Positions 9,264-18,435 of a DNA stretch of 64,000 nt are shown piece after piece. A program made the translations under genes and the position numbers. Position 1 is the first letter of the stretch. Each line of letters begins with the position of its first letter. The stretch is from Wenyingzhuangia fucanilytica (lineage in GTDB: Bacteria; Bacteroidota; Bacteroidia; Flavobacteriales; Flavobacteriaceae), in contig NZ_CP014224.1 of the NCBI RefSeq assembly GCF_001697185.1, positions 2,170,001-2,234,000 of the forward strand, given 5' to 3'. The notes under the pieces are model-generated. The model ran no database searches. It saw only the letters and a list, made by a program, of their open reading frames with translations, and was not told the DNA's origin.

Positions 9264-10163
9264 TTGATTCGTATAAAAAAATATGCCGCCATAGATATCG
9301 GTTCCAACGCAGTAAGATTATTAATTTCTGATATTATTGAGAACGAAGAAAACGACAAAGTAAAATTTAAAAAATCGGCTTTGGTTCGTGTTCCTATCCG
9401 TTTAGGAGAAGATACTTTTGGTATTGGAGAAATATCAGAAAAAAACGTAACAAGGCTAACCGATGCCATGAATGCTTTTCAATTATTAATGAGTGTTCAC
9501 GGTGTAGAAAAGTACAAAGCTTGTGCTACATCTGCCATGAGAGATGCCTCTAACGGTAAATATGTTATCGATAGAATTCTTAAAAAAACCGGAATTAAAA
9601 TAGATATTATTGACGGTGAAATTGAAGCTCAAATTATTGCCACTACAGATCTTGGGGAATTGCTAGACAACAGCAAATCTTATCTTTATGTTGATGTAGG
9701 TGGTGGTAGTACAGAAATGACTATCTACAAAAAAGGAAATGTTATAAATTCTAAATCTTTTAAAGTAGGTACCGTCCGTATGCTTAACCAAAAAGATGCA
9801 TTGGCAGATATTTGGGATGAGATGAAAGAATGGGTAAAACACAACACTAAAGGACTTAAAAACATCAGTTTGATTGGTTCTGGTGGAAACATCAATAAAA
9901 TATATAAAATGTCTGGTAGAACAGATGGTTCTCCATTATCATTTATATACATGAAGGCCAACTACAAGTATTTAAAAGCTATGACTTACGAAGAGCGTAT
10001 TTCTGAGCTAAACTTAAATCAAGATAGAGCCGATGTAATTATACCGGCAACTAAAATTTATGTTTCTGCCATGAAATGGTCTGATGCTAAAAAAATATAC
10101 GTGCCAAAAATTGGACTTTCTGATGGAATTGTTAAAAGTTTATACGCAGGTGTTATTGAGTAA
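9264..10163 (+). CDS. Ppx/GppA-family phosphatase
   Basis: A 299-residue actin/Hsp70-fold phosphatase. The TTG at 9264 is the best start because it puts IRIKKYAAIDIGSNAVRLLI, with the phosphate-1 loop, at the N-terminus, and no ATG lies earlier in frame. The phosphate-2 loop YVDVGGGSTEM and a GSGGNINKIYKM adenosine-type loop are present. Family members hydrolyse polyphosphate or pppGpp. At 299 residues it is the short form without the C-terminal helical domain of E. coli Ppx. The pairing with sixA is consistent with phosphate handling. Confidence 0.88.
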   Translation: MIRIKKYAAIDIGSNAVRLLISDIIENEENDKVKFKKSALVRVPIRLGEDTFGIGEISEKNVTRLTDAMNAFQLLMSVHGVEKYKACATSAMRDASNGKYVIDRILKKTGIKIDIIDGEIEAQIIATTDLGELLDNSKSYLYVDVGGGSTEMTIYKKGNVINSKSFKVGTVRMLNQKDALADIWDEMKEWVKHNTKGLKNISLIGSGGNINKIYKMSGRTDGSPLSFIYMKANYKYLKAMTYEERISELNLNQDRADVIIPATKIYVSAMKWSDAKKIYVPKIGLSDGIVKSLYAGVIE

Positions 10164-10899
10164 AAAGCTTAAACATATTGGTTCTTTTTTAACATTATTT
10201 TTATTAGTAATGTTCATGTCTTGTGGTCACAACTCATCAAACAAACCACAAGAAAAAGCACCTACACCTCCGGCTAAACCTAAACAAGAAATTGTTAAAA
10301 AAAAGACCGTAACTCCAACACCAAAAAAAGAAAAGTTACTAGTAAATGATGTGATAAACGACAAAAATGTTCGTCGTTTCTTTAGTGCTTATGGTAGAAA
10401 GAATCCTGAAACAAAACTATTATTAAAAACCCGATTGGGTAATATTCACATCACCTTATTTAAAGAAACTCCGCTACACAGAGCTAGTTTTATTTATTTA
10501 ATTAAAAATGGATATTATAACAAAACTTGTTTTCATAGAATCGTAAAAGATTTTATTATTCAAGGTGGATGGTCTGACACAGAGATTGTTCAAAAATACA
10601 GAAACCAACTTAACAACTACAGAATTCCTCCTGAATTCAGAAAAGGAATTATTCATAAAAGAGGAGCTTTGTCTGCAACCAGAAGATGGGTAGACAATCC
10701 TCAAAAACTATCAAATCCTTTTGAGTTTTTTATCATGCAAACTAGCGTAGATTGTTCTCATTTAAATTTTGAGCATACTGTTTTTGGTCAAGTAACCAGT
10801 GGGTTTGAAGTTATTGATAAAATTGCAGATGTAACCTTAGACGGACATTCTGAATGGCCAGAAGTTGATGTAGATATTGAGTTTGAAATTTTGAAATAA
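10156..10899 (+). CDS. lipoprotein peptidylprolyl isomerase, cyclophilin type
   Basis: The open frame extends back into the ppx-like gene, but TTG 10156 (or GTG 10150) gives a proper lipoprotein signal ending LFLLVMFMSC. A Pro/Lys-rich linker (about residues 25-60) leads to a cyclophilin domain with CFHRIVKDFIIQGG, ALSATRRWVDNP and the FGQVTSGFEVIDKIA end. Cyclophilins catalyse cis-trans isomerisation of X-Pro bonds, here probably in the periplasm. The start overlaps the ppx-like stop by a few bases, indicating coupled expression. Confidence 0.88.
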   Translation: MSKKLKHIGSFLTLFLLVMFMSCGHNSSNKPQEKAPTPPAKPKQEIVKKKTVTPTPKKEKLLVNDVINDKNVRRFFSAYGRKNPETKLLLKTRLGNIHITLFKETPLHRASFIYLIKNGYYNKTCFHRIVKDFIIQGGWSDTEIVQKYRNQLNNYRIPPEFRKGIIHKRGALSATRRWVDNPQKLSNPFEFFIMQTSVDCSHLNFEHTVFGQVTSGFEVIDKIADVTLDGHSEWPEVDVDIEFEILK

Positions 10900-10903
10900 A
10901 CTA

Positions 10904-11740
10904 TTACCAAACCTCATATTTAATCCCTTCATTATTCATATAGGTGTTTTCTTCTTTATTTAAGTTGATTTTATTTCCAAAATAATCAGTAGGCACACAA
11001 CCCACGGCTTCTGCAATACAAGCACTAGCAGCAAAATCCCATGCGCAACCTCCTCCTTGTCTATCTCTATGAGGTTTGATGTACACTGCAGGAGCATTTT
11101 GTAATACACACATCGCATTCATAATCGCTCCTTGATGAGTCACCACCTCTAAAGGTTTGTTATACTTTTCTAATGAAATCTTTTCTAAAGACTGTACCAA
11201 ATAAGGATGCGCTCCAGATGACACAAAACTTAAATCACTATAAAAAGTAAGTCCTTTGTTTTTATGATATTGAATCTTAAATTCTTCGCCATCTTTATAA
11301 GCCTTTCCGCCTTTAACGGCATCGTATAAATGATTGTGATAAGGATCATAGGCAACTCCTACTACCGCTTCACCCGCTTTATTTACCAAACCAATAGCTA
11401 CAGCAAAACCTGCTGTTTTTTTAGTAAAAGGCAAAGTACCATCAATAGGATCAACCGTCCAAAAATAATCTTTTATCAATCTACTTTTATCATCCTCAGT
11501 TTCTTCACCCAACCAACCTAAATCATATTTTTTGATGCTTTCTTGTAAACTAGAAAAAATAATTTCTTGAGATTTTATATCAACTTCTGTTACTACATCA
11601 GCGGCCAAACTACCTCCTTTATTTTTACTCCCAATTTTAAAATCTGTTCCAAAACAAGCAATGACATGCTTACCCGCTTTTAAGGCTGCTTTTTTAGCAA
11701 TATCTCTTAACTGCTCTAATTCTTGTATATTTAATTCCAT
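10904..11740 (-). CDS. inositol monophosphatase-family phosphatase
   Basis: A 278-residue Li+-sensitive-type phosphatase fold with the metal-binding motifs GEETED and DPIDGTLPFTKK and the late WDFAASACIAEAVG, the usual order in IMPase, CysQ and HisN enzymes. Which phosphate ester it cleaves (inositol phosphate, PAP or histidinol phosphate) cannot be decided from motifs. The start codon is 1 bp after the stop of the upstream APH-like kinase, so a kinase and a phosphatase are tightly co-transcribed. Ends 4 bp from the convergent cyclophilin gene. Confidence 0.85.
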   Translation of the reverse strand: MELNIQELEQLRDIAKKAALKAGKHVIACFGTDFKIGSKNKGGSLAADVVTEVDIKSQEIIFSSLQESIKKYDLGWLGEETEDDKSRLIKDYFWTVDPIDGTLPFTKKTAGFAVAIGLVNKAGEAVVGVAYDPYHNHLYDAVKGGKAYKDGEEFKIQYHKNKGLTFYSDLSFVSSGAHPYLVQSLEKISLEKYNKPLEVVTHQGAIMNAMCVLQNAPAVYIKPHRDRQGGGCAWDFAASACIAEAVGCVPTDYFGNKINLNKEENTYMNNEGIKYEVW

Positions 11741-11741
11741 G

Positions 11742-12716
11742 TTATTTTAATGCGTTTATTACTTGTTTAGCTACCTGTTCACTATAACTATTAATTTTCC
11801 AATGACTAGGACTCCATCCTTTTAAAAACCTATGAAAATCTGTCCAAGCTACAGGAAACAAAGCTCTCCATTCTTTTTCTACTTTTTGATATTCTACATT
11901 TAAGTTTTTATCTATCACCGCTTGTTTAAAAGCATTAAAATAAAGATCTAAAATTTCTGATTCATATTCTTTACACTCTTCCTCAGACAAACAACTTCCC
12001 ATAAAATAAGCCAAATCTTTCATACCACACCCTCCTCCAACATATTGAAAATCTACTGCAGCAACTTTTAGTCCATCCTCTGAAAAACAAAAGTTAGCTA
12101 ACTTAGCGTCTCCATGTACCAATGTTTTATAAACCGCTTTATTTAGTTTAGCATCTATTTTAGAGGCCATTTTTTTTAAAGCTTTATCCTCTAAAACCTC
12201 TAACTCCTCTGGCCTGGTATCTAAATGCCAATAAGTACCTATATCCCACAATCCAATAGGCTCTTGTTGTAAAAAAGTAGCATGGAAATTTGCCAACCAT
12301 TGTACACAAGCATTGATATGATTCCAAGAAACTTGATGAACTCTAGAAGGATATCCTACCATATCTAAATCTTCTAAAACCAACAAAACCTCATCATTAT
12401 AAACATCAAAAGCATATAGTTTAGGAATCTTACAGAAGGCATTACACTTATTAGCGTAATTTTTATAGAAATTAGTTTCTACTTGATAAGATTTAACTTT
12501 TCTGTGATGAGATAAATTGGTATTCCACCCTCTTGGATGTTCTTTTACTTTAGGCAGCTGAACCCACTTTACAACTACTTGTGGTATAGGACTTTCTAAA
12601 AGCTGATAACGGACAATTTTACCATAACCACTCCACAAAGTTTGAATGATTTCTATTTCTTTAGCCTGTTTGGCTTTAGTACTAGAAATTAGTGTTTGTT
12701 TAAATTGTGAATTCAT
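11742..12716 (-). CDS. phosphotransferase of the APH/choline-kinase-like superfamily
   Basis: I place the start at ATG 12716 rather than the in-frame TTG at 12746, giving 324 residues. The kinase-like core shows VLLVLEDLD (hinge), the catalytic loop [13 protein letters not shown] (H-G-D-x4-N) and the metal motif VDFQYVGGG, as in aminoglycoside, choline and ecdysteroid-type kinases. The small-molecule substrate is unknown. Immediate coupling to an IMPase-like phosphatase suggests the pair act on the same kind of metabolite. This is context inference only. Confidence 0.8.
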   Translation of the reverse strand: MNSQFKQTLISSTKAKQAKEIEIIQTLWSGYGKIVRYQLLESPIPQVVVKWVQLPKVKEHPRGWNTNLSHHRKVKSYQVETNFYKNYANKCNAFCKIPKLYAFDVYNDEVLLVLEDLDMVGYPSRVHQVSWNHINACVQWLANFHATFLQQEPIGLWDIGTYWHLDTRPEELEVLEDKALKKMASKIDAKLNKAVYKTLVHGDAKLANFCFSEDGLKVAAVDFQYVGGGCGMKDLAYFMGSCLSEEECKEYESEILDLYFNAFKQAVIDKNLNVEYQKVEKEWRALFPVAWTDFHRFLKGWSPSHWKINSYSEQVAKQVINALK

Positions 12717-12765
12717 ACTACTATTCTTATCAAAATAAAGATACAAAAGGGAAAGGAAGCTCCAT

Positions 12766-12799
12766 AAAAAAAGCCTAGTAGAATTTCTACTAGGCTTTA
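12766..12799. terminator. intrinsic terminator
   Basis: AAAGCCTAGTAGAA and TTCTACTAGGCTTT form a near-perfect stem with flanking A/T runs. On the minus strand it ends the small membrane protein gene upstream of the phosphotransferase. Confidence 0.85.
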
Positions 12800-12822
12800 T
12801 ATGTTTTAAATGAAATATTTTA

Positions 12823-12984
12823 CTATTTCTGTTTTTTAGCTGCTGCTTTTAACTGAAAGTTTTCTATGATAGTTCCTGTAATCCAGTAAGGTACTACAAA
12901 AGTTAATAAGAAAATTAACAACCAAAAACCAGCTGTAAATACAAATAAGAATGCTAAAAATCCTAAGAATTGTGAAATATCCAT
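12823..12984 (-). CDS. 53-residue membrane microprotein
   Basis: An ATG at 12984 opens a 53-codon frame ending in TAG. The translation begins [20 protein letters not shown], continues with one more hydrophobic stretch to VPYWITG, and ends in a charged tail (LKAAAKKQK). That is one long or two short membrane helices with a positive cytoplasmic tail. It sits between lysC and a terminator, filling an otherwise empty 325-bp gap, and codon use is like its neighbours. No function known. Confidence 0.65.
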   Translation of the reverse strand: MDISQFLGFLAFLFVFTAGFWLLIFLLTFVVPYWITGTIIENFQLKAAAKKQK

Positions 12985-13072
12985 TTTATATTAAATCTTT
13001 TATTCGTGAGTTATAAGTGCAAAAATAAACTTTTTTTCGATTTTACCTCATCAAAATGTGAATAATTATCTA

Positions 13073-14389
13073 CTAAAACACACCGTTATTTAATGCTACT
13101 AATGCTTCTTTTTTATTTTCGGTATTAATCACTAAAGATACGTTGTAATTAGAACCTCCATAAGAAATCATACGGATAGGAATATTAGATAAACTATTTA
13201 AAATAGCAGTACTTGCTCCTGTTCTTTTTGATGAAAAATCACCAGCCAAACAAACAATACTTAAATCTGTATCTACCTCAACAGAACCAATTTCTTTTAA
13301 TTCTGCTACAATTTCATTTAAATAAGAAGTATCATCAATAGTAACAGATACAGCTACCTCTGATGTAGTAATCATATCAATAGAAGTTTTGTACTTCTCA
13401 AAAACTTCAAACACACCTTTTAAGAATCCATAAGCCATTAACATTCGGTAAGACTTAATTTTAATAGCTGTAATACCATCTTTAGCAGCAATTGCTCTTA
13501 CTCCACTTGGCACCTCACAGTTTTTAATAATAGTTCCTGGGGCATTAGGCTCAAAAGTATTTTTTAACAAAACTGGAACATTTGCTTTGCGTGCAGGAAT
13601 AACAGATTGTGGATGTAAAATTTTAGCTCCAAAATAAGCCAACTCGGCAGCCTCATCAAAAGAAATTTCTTTTAAAGAAAAAGTATTTTCTACAAATCGA
13701 GGATCGTTGTTGTGCATTCCATCAATATCCGTCCAAATCTGAATTTCTTCTGCTACAATAGCCGCACCAATTAAAGAAGCCGAATAGTCAGATCCACCTC
13801 TTTTTAAGTTGTCTATTTTTCCTGTAGCACTTAAACAAATATATCCTTGAGTTACAAAAATTTCAACAGCACTGTTTTCTTCAACAATTTTACCGTATTC
13901 TTTTGTGATTTTATCTATGACAGGCTCGTTAGCATCATCAATCGCCATAAAATCAAAAGCAGATACCAATAAAGCATTTGTTCCTAATTCTTTTAAGTGA
14001 AAGTTGAACAAGTTAGTAGATAAAACTTCACCTTGAGCTACAATATTTTTCTCTATTTGTTTTGATGGAATTTCAATTCCGATGTGTTCTCTTATAAATT
14101 CAAATCTTTCAGAAACCAAAGCAATAGCTTCTTCTTGATTTTCTTTTTCAGACAATAATTCTTTAATAACATCAACGTATTTAGCAATCAATTCATTAAT
14201 TAAATCGTTAGCTTGCTCTTCTCTATAATTGATGATGTGGTCTGAAACTTCGTGTAATGCATTTGTAGTACCAGACATTGCAGACAAAACAACTGTTTTT
14301 TGTCCTGATACGTTTCTTACAATATTAGCAACCTCTTTTATACTTTCTGGACTCCCTACCGAGGTACCTCCAAATTTTAATACTTTCAT
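13073..14389 (-). CDS. lysC: aspartate kinase
   Basis: A 438-residue enzyme that phosphorylates L-aspartate, the first step to lysine, threonine and methionine. It has the amino-acid kinase N-terminus KFGGTSVGSPESI, the nucleotide region RGGSDYSASLIGAAI with WTDIDGMHNNDPR, and a C-terminal tandem ACT region (about residues 300-438: GVFEVFEKYKTSIDMITTSE, IVCLAGDF). ACT domains normally mediate feedback inhibition. It is a monofunctional form without homoserine dehydrogenase. It is divergent from a gene for an unknown protein whose tail also looks ACT-like. Confidence 0.95.
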   Translation of the reverse strand: MKVLKFGGTSVGSPESIKEVANIVRNVSGQKTVVLSAMSGTTNALHEVSDHIINYREEQANDLINELIAKYVDVIKELLSEKENQEEAIALVSERFEFIREHIGIEIPSKQIEKNIVAQGEVLSTNLFNFHLKELGTNALLVSAFDFMAIDDANEPVIDKITKEYGKIVEENSAVEIFVTQGYICLSATGKIDNLKRGGSDYSASLIGAAIVAEEIQIWTDIDGMHNNDPRFVENTFSLKEISFDEAAELAYFGAKILHPQSVIPARKANVPVLLKNTFEPNAPGTIIKNCEVPSGVRAIAAKDGITAIKIKSYRMLMAYGFLKGVFEVFEKYKTSIDMITTSEVAVSVTIDDTSYLNEIVAELKEIGSVEVDTDLSIVCLAGDFSSKRTGASTAILNSLSNIPIRMISYGGSNYNVSLVINTENKKEALVALNNGVF

Positions 14390-14540
14390 ACTTGTCCTAA
14401 TTAGTCTCTTGTTAGTGTTTCTAGTTTCTATTTTAGTGCCTAGGGCAATAAAAGCACAAAGGTTTCACAAAAGTGTTATTTGTACAAAAAAATAATAATA
14501 TCTTTACATCTTGATACTAATTGTTAAAATTTGAACAGGT

Positions 14541-15200
14541 ATGAAAACCATACAGGAATCTGTTGAGGGGATTATTAGAAAAACACCTTTTTTAGAAGAG
14601 GCTTTAAATGACAAGTTAATTAACGTTTCATCATTGGCTAGAGTGATTCAACCTGATGTTGAAAAAGATTTAAACAAAGAAGTAAAATCCGGAGCCATCA
14701 TGATGGCAATCAATAGATTATCCCCATCTAGCATTTTAAAAATCCGAAAAAACATCAAGAAAATAACCTTGACTTTAGGAGACTTTATTGTACGTTCGGA
14801 CTTAGGGAATTTTACTTTTAAAAACACTCCTACATTATTAAAATGTATTTCTGATTTGATTAAAGAATTTGGAGATGATAAAGATTATTTCTTTACCATT
14901 TCTCAAGGTATTTTTGAAACAAACATTATTACAAGTAGAAAATTACACGATAAGGTATCTGAAATTTTTAAATCGGAGTTATTATTGTCTTCTGCTGATG
15001 AATTAGCTTCTATTACCATTAAATTACCAAAATCTAACTCCCAACAATCTGGTATTTATTACTTTATTTTAAAACAATTAGCTTGGGCAGATATTCCTGT
15101 ACAAGAAATTATTTCTACCACACATGAAATTACTATTGTGGTTAAAGAAGAAGACATCAATAAAACATTCTCTATTTTAATAGATATGAAAAAGAGCTAA
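14541..15200 (+). CDS. conserved unknown protein with ACT-like C-terminus
   Basis: A 219-residue cytoplasmic protein with no signal peptide. The N-terminal half (about 1-75) is helical, with a segment LINVSSLARVIQPDVEK that reads like a winged-helix or DNA-binding helical bundle. The C-terminal 60 residues (SGIYYFILKQLAWADIPVQE, STTHEITIVVKEEDINKTF) follow the beta-alpha-beta-beta pattern of an ACT domain. It is transcribed divergently from lysC, which also bears ACT domains, so an amino-acid-responsive regulator is plausible. That is inference; I do not recognise a named family. Confidence 0.65.
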   Translation: MKTIQESVEGIIRKTPFLEEALNDKLINVSSLARVIQPDVEKDLNKEVKSGAIMMAINRLSPSSILKIRKNIKKITLTLGDFIVRSDLGNFTFKNTPTLLKCISDLIKEFGDDKDYFFTISQGIFETNIITSRKLHDKVSEIFKSELLLSSADELASITIKLPKSNSQQSGIYYFILKQLAWADIPVQEIISTTHEITIVVKEEDINKTFSILIDMKKS

Positions 15201-15221
15201 TCCCTCTACTTCCTTCAAACA

Positions 15222-15258
15222 AAAAACTCCAATCTTACTTTTTAAGATTGGAGTTTTT
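15222..15258 (+). terminator. intrinsic terminator
   Basis: AAAAACTCCAATCTTA and TAAGATTGGAGTTTTT form a 16-bp stem with a 5-nt loop followed by T-rich sequence, 20 bp after the preceding stop codon. Confidence 0.9.
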
Positions 15259-15314
15259 GTTTATCACCTATAAAATTTATTATCTTTAAAATGAACTAAA
15301 CTCACTTTTTTTTA

Positions 15315-16031
15315 ATGAATAACTATGCTAAGCTTTTTTTAATGATAGGCATTTTGTTCATGAGTAGTTGTACAAATCAATTCTTTTTTAAAAAAAACAC
15401 CTTGGCTATTATTCCTTTTTCAGATGATTTTAGCAATACAGAAATCTTTCATCAAAATTGGAAAGACAATTCTTTTGGTTCTCCTAAATCATATCAATTA
15501 GAAAAAAATGCTTTAAAAATTACGACACGCCCAAATAGTAAAGATCGGGTAAAAGTAAAAACCAAACGAAAAGATTTTGGTATTGGAACTTATGAATGGA
15601 AAATTTATGTTCCTCAGTTTAACAAAAACGATCAATGTAGTATTGGAGCTTTTATTTATCACTCTGGCAAAACACCCTATGAAATTGATTTTGAAATAGG
15701 ATCGGGAAATATGATAGATAGAAAAGAAATAAAAGCAAAAACAAATGAAGCTATTGTGCATTGTACATCGCAATACCAACCTCATTCCTCACAAAATTTT
15801 AAAGTAACCACCGAAAAATGGCACTATTTTAAAATTGAGTTAACAGAAAACAACAATAAGTATTTTGTAAAATGGTATATCAACAATGTTTTGGTAAAAA
15901 CACTACAAACAAATATTAAAACAAAACACAAATTTACAGTACATAACAGTCTAGAAAACTTATCATTCATGGGAGAACATTTACCCGCCAAAGAAAATTA
16001 TGTATTGTTTGATTCCTTTACCTTTAAATAA
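15315..16031 (+). CDS. lipoprotein with GH16-like concanavalin fold
   Basis: A 238-residue lipoprotein (signal MNNYAKLFLMIGILFMSSC, lipobox Cys19). The mature part reads as a jelly-roll: DDFSNTEIFHQNWKDNSFG at the start, GIGTYEWKIYVP, then YEIDFEIGSG, and the closing WHYFKIELTENNNKYFVKWY. The EIDFE stretch fits the ExDxE catalytic pattern of GH16 glucanases, with the rest of the fold also matching. GH16 enzymes cleave beta-1,3/1,4-glucans, agars or carrageenans, but the substrate here cannot be read. A non-catalytic lectin-like role remains possible. Confidence 0.6.
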   Translation: MNNYAKLFLMIGILFMSSCTNQFFFKKNTLAIIPFSDDFSNTEIFHQNWKDNSFGSPKSYQLEKNALKITTRPNSKDRVKVKTKRKDFGIGTYEWKIYVPQFNKNDQCSIGAFIYHSGKTPYEIDFEIGSGNMIDRKEIKAKTNEAIVHCTSQYQPHSSQNFKVTTEKWHYFKIELTENNNKYFVKWYINNVLVKTLQTNIKTKHKFTVHNSLENLSFMGEHLPAKENYVLFDSFTFK

Positions 16032-16033
16032 AA

Positions 16034-16999
16034 TTAATACGTTAAGCCTATAGTTTCTCTAACGGCATCTAAAGTTTTTATTAATTTTTTAGAAAACTCA
16101 AAAGTCATGATATCACTTTCTTTTTTTCCTTTACTAAGTAATTGATTAAAATGTGCTATCTCGTAATTATAACCTATTGTTTTTACACCAAAATCTACAA
16201 TTTCTTCTTGTCCATTTTTGATAATACTAACTGTTGCTGGCATAAAAAAAGCTGTGTTCATTTTTATGATTCCTTCTTCGCAAGTAAAAATAGCTTGAGT
16301 AGCTGTTTGTTTTTGAATAGAACTTTTTAAATATGCTTTTGCATGTTGATAATGAAAAATCATATCACAACTTTCATCAGCTCCATTTTTAAAAAACATT
16401 GCTTTTGCTTCAATATTTTTAGGCATTCCTAAAATAGTTAAAGCTACAAATATGGGATAAATACCTATATCTAATAAACTCCCTCCTCCTACTTCTTTTT
16501 TAAACAATCTATCTTCGTTATCAAAAAGTTTATAAAAGCCAAAATCTGCCTCTAAAGAAATTATATCACCTAAAGTTTTATTTTTTAGGAACTCTAAAAC
16601 ATATTGATAATGAGGTAAAAAATAAGTCCACAAAGCTTCCATCAACAACACATTTTGCTCTTTAGAAACGCTAATCATTTCTTGCACTTCATCAAAATTC
16701 ATAGCAAAAGGTTTTTCACATAACACAGCTTTCTTATGCATCATACATAAAATAGCATGTTCTTTATGAAAACTATGTGGTGTTGCTATATAAACTGCAT
16801 CAACCTCTGAATCCTTAGCCAAATCTTTGTAAGAATTATAACTTTTAACTACTTGATATTCTTTTGCAAACTGTTCTGATTTCTCTTTATTTCTTGAGGC
16901 AACAGCATATAACTCGGCATTAGGAATGGTAGCTAAATCTTTGGCAAATTTTTGAGCAATATTTCCTAAACCTATTATTCCCCATTTGATTTTAGACAT
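16034..16999 (-). CDS. Gfo/Idh/MocA-family oxidoreductase
   Basis: A 321-residue NAD(P)-dependent dehydrogenase. It has the Rossmann motif GIIGLGNIAQKFAKDL at the N-terminus, YIATPHSFHKEHA, and the family motif CEKPFAMN (EKP lysine, about residue 94), followed by the alpha/beta substrate domain with GGSLLDIGIYPI. Members act on sugars, inositols or trans-dihydrodiols. Substrate is unknown. It ends 2 bp from the convergent GH16-like gene and is not tied to the downstream fucose genes. Confidence 0.9.
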   Translation of the reverse strand: MSKIKWGIIGLGNIAQKFAKDLATIPNAELYAVASRNKEKSEQFAKEYQVVKSYNSYKDLAKDSEVDAVYIATPHSFHKEHAILCMMHKKAVLCEKPFAMNFDEVQEMISVSKEQNVLLMEALWTYFLPHYQYVLEFLKNKTLGDIISLEADFGFYKLFDNEDRLFKKEVGGGSLLDIGIYPIFVALTILGMPKNIEAKAMFFKNGADESCDMIFHYQHAKAYLKSSIQKQTATQAIFTCEEGIIKMNTAFFMPATVSIIKNGQEEIVDFGVKTIGYNYEIAHFNQLLSKGKKESDIMTFEFSKKLIKTLDAVRETIGLTY

Positions 17000-17067
17000 C
17001 TGTAATATTTTGATATGGAAAGATAATCAATTTATAAAAGAGGAATAAAAAGCTTAGCTACAGTAAT

Positions 17068-17103
17068 AAAAAAGCTAGTATCATTAAATAATACTAGCTT
17101 TTA
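17068..17103. terminator. intrinsic terminator
   Basis: AAAAGCTAGTAT and ATACTAGCTTTT form a stem with an AT loop. It lies just past the stop of the flavoprotein gene on the minus strand. Confidence 0.85.
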
Positions 17104-17124
17104 TATTCTTAAAGAAATTGTTTC

Positions 17125-18264
17125 TTAAAAAATCAATCCTTTTAACTTTTCTTTAATTTTATCGTTTACATCTTTAGGATAGTTCTTTTCACCCATAAAA
17201 ATATCTGTCATAGCCTCACTAAATCTTTGTCCATATTTTTTTAACAAAAATTTCCTAACTATTTTACTCGCATAAAATAATTTGGCCAACTTCATAGATG
17301 TTAATAATTCTGGCATTATGGTATTTTCAATAATATCAGAATAAGTTTTTGCAGCTTTTTCTTCATCTCCATTGGCTTCTGCAATAGCTTCTGCAACCAA
17401 CTTACCGCTTAATATAGCATTAGAAATTCCTTCTGCTGTTAATGGGTCTGCAAAACCAGCAGCATCACCAATTAAAAATACATTGTTTTTAACAAAACCA
17501 TCTAAACGAGGCGTTACAGGAATTTGATATCCGTGTTTTTCTATACTAAGAATCTCTTCAATACCTAAAAACTTAATATACTCTGCGCAGTATTCTTTTA
17601 TTTTTTTATTGTCATTTAAAATAACTCCTACTCCAATAGACAAATGGTTCTTTTTAGGGAAACACCATCCATAACCAGCAGGGATAGCATCTATATCAAA
17701 ACGGATTTCTTTAGATAACCTATCAAAATCTTTTTGATTTACTTCAACTTCATACTCTAAAGCTGGAATTAAGGTACGCGTATCTTCTTTCCATCCTGCC
17801 ATTTTAGCAACTTGGCTGTAAACTCCATCAGCAGCAATTACAAACTGAGTTTGTACCATTCCTTGAGAAGTTTCTATCTCAACCATACCATCCACCTTGT
17901 TTAAAGATTTCACCTTACAGTTTTCAATAATTTCTACTCCTAATTCTTTTGCCTTACTAACAATTAATTCATCAAAAGTATCTCTCATTACCAAAGATAC
18001 AATAGGTTTTTCTCTTTCGGTAATAAAATGTAGGTCTTTTCCCATGTAAACATCAACTCTGTTGAATTCAATATCTACAACTTCAGAAACATCAAAAGGC
18101 ATATCTTTTCTACCTCTATACACAAAACCACCACCACAAACTTTATATCTTGGTAAAACTTCTTTCTCTAAAATAACAGTTTTAATACCTGCTTTGGCTA
18201 GGTGAAATGCTGCCGATGCACCTGAAGGCCCCGACCCTACAACTGCTACTTGATAATTCTTCAT
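17125..18264 (-). CDS. geranylgeranyl-reductase-family FAD oxidoreductase
   Basis: A 379-residue flavoprotein with the dinucleotide motif VVGSGPSGASAAFHLAKAG, the PRYKVCGGG loop characteristic of the geranylgeranyl reductase/digeranylgeranylglycerophospholipid reductase group, and the second FAD motif FLIGDAAGFADPLTAEGI. Members saturate isoprenoid chains or oxidise related substrates. In flavobacteria the usual label is NAD(P)/FAD-dependent oxidoreductase and the true substrate (for example quinone or carotenoid precursors) is unknown. It is divergent from ccsBA. Confidence 0.88.
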   Translation of the reverse strand: MKNYQVAVVGSGPSGASAAFHLAKAGIKTVILEKEVLPRYKVCGGGFVYRGRKDMPFDVSEVVDIEFNRVDVYMGKDLHFITEREKPIVSLVMRDTFDELIVSKAKELGVEIIENCKVKSLNKVDGMVEIETSQGMVQTQFVIAADGVYSQVAKMAGWKEDTRTLIPALEYEVEVNQKDFDRLSKEIRFDIDAIPAGYGWCFPKKNHLSIGVGVILNDNKKIKEYCAEYIKFLGIEEILSIEKHGYQIPVTPRLDGFVKNNVFLIGDAAGFADPLTAEGISNAILSGKLVAEAIAEANGDEEKAAKTYSDIIENTIMPELLTSMKLAKLFYASKIVRKFLLKKYGQRFSEAMTDIFMGEKNYPKDVNDKIKEKLKGLIF

Positions 18265-18435
18265 AGGTTAAAATATATTTTCGTCAATATTAGAGATTAA
18301 TAACAATTAAATCAAATACTATTCTTATTAATTTCATCAATTTAAATCTAAAACCTACGCATATTGGCACTAATATTGACAGGTTTTTGGGGTTTATTTA
18401 CGTATTTTAGCACCTCAAAAAATTTAATATTACCC

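Noticed and set aside
10084-10155. Early start of the cyclophilin gene inside the ppx-like gene
   Set aside because: It adds about 24 residues that would ruin the lipoprotein signal; TTG 10156 or GTG 10150 gives a proper lipobox.
18364-18435. N-terminal extension of the ResB-CcsA protein
   Set aside because: It starts with TTG and adds an unlikely 24 residues; ATG at 18436 gives the typical MKKIWNILYSTRLM start.
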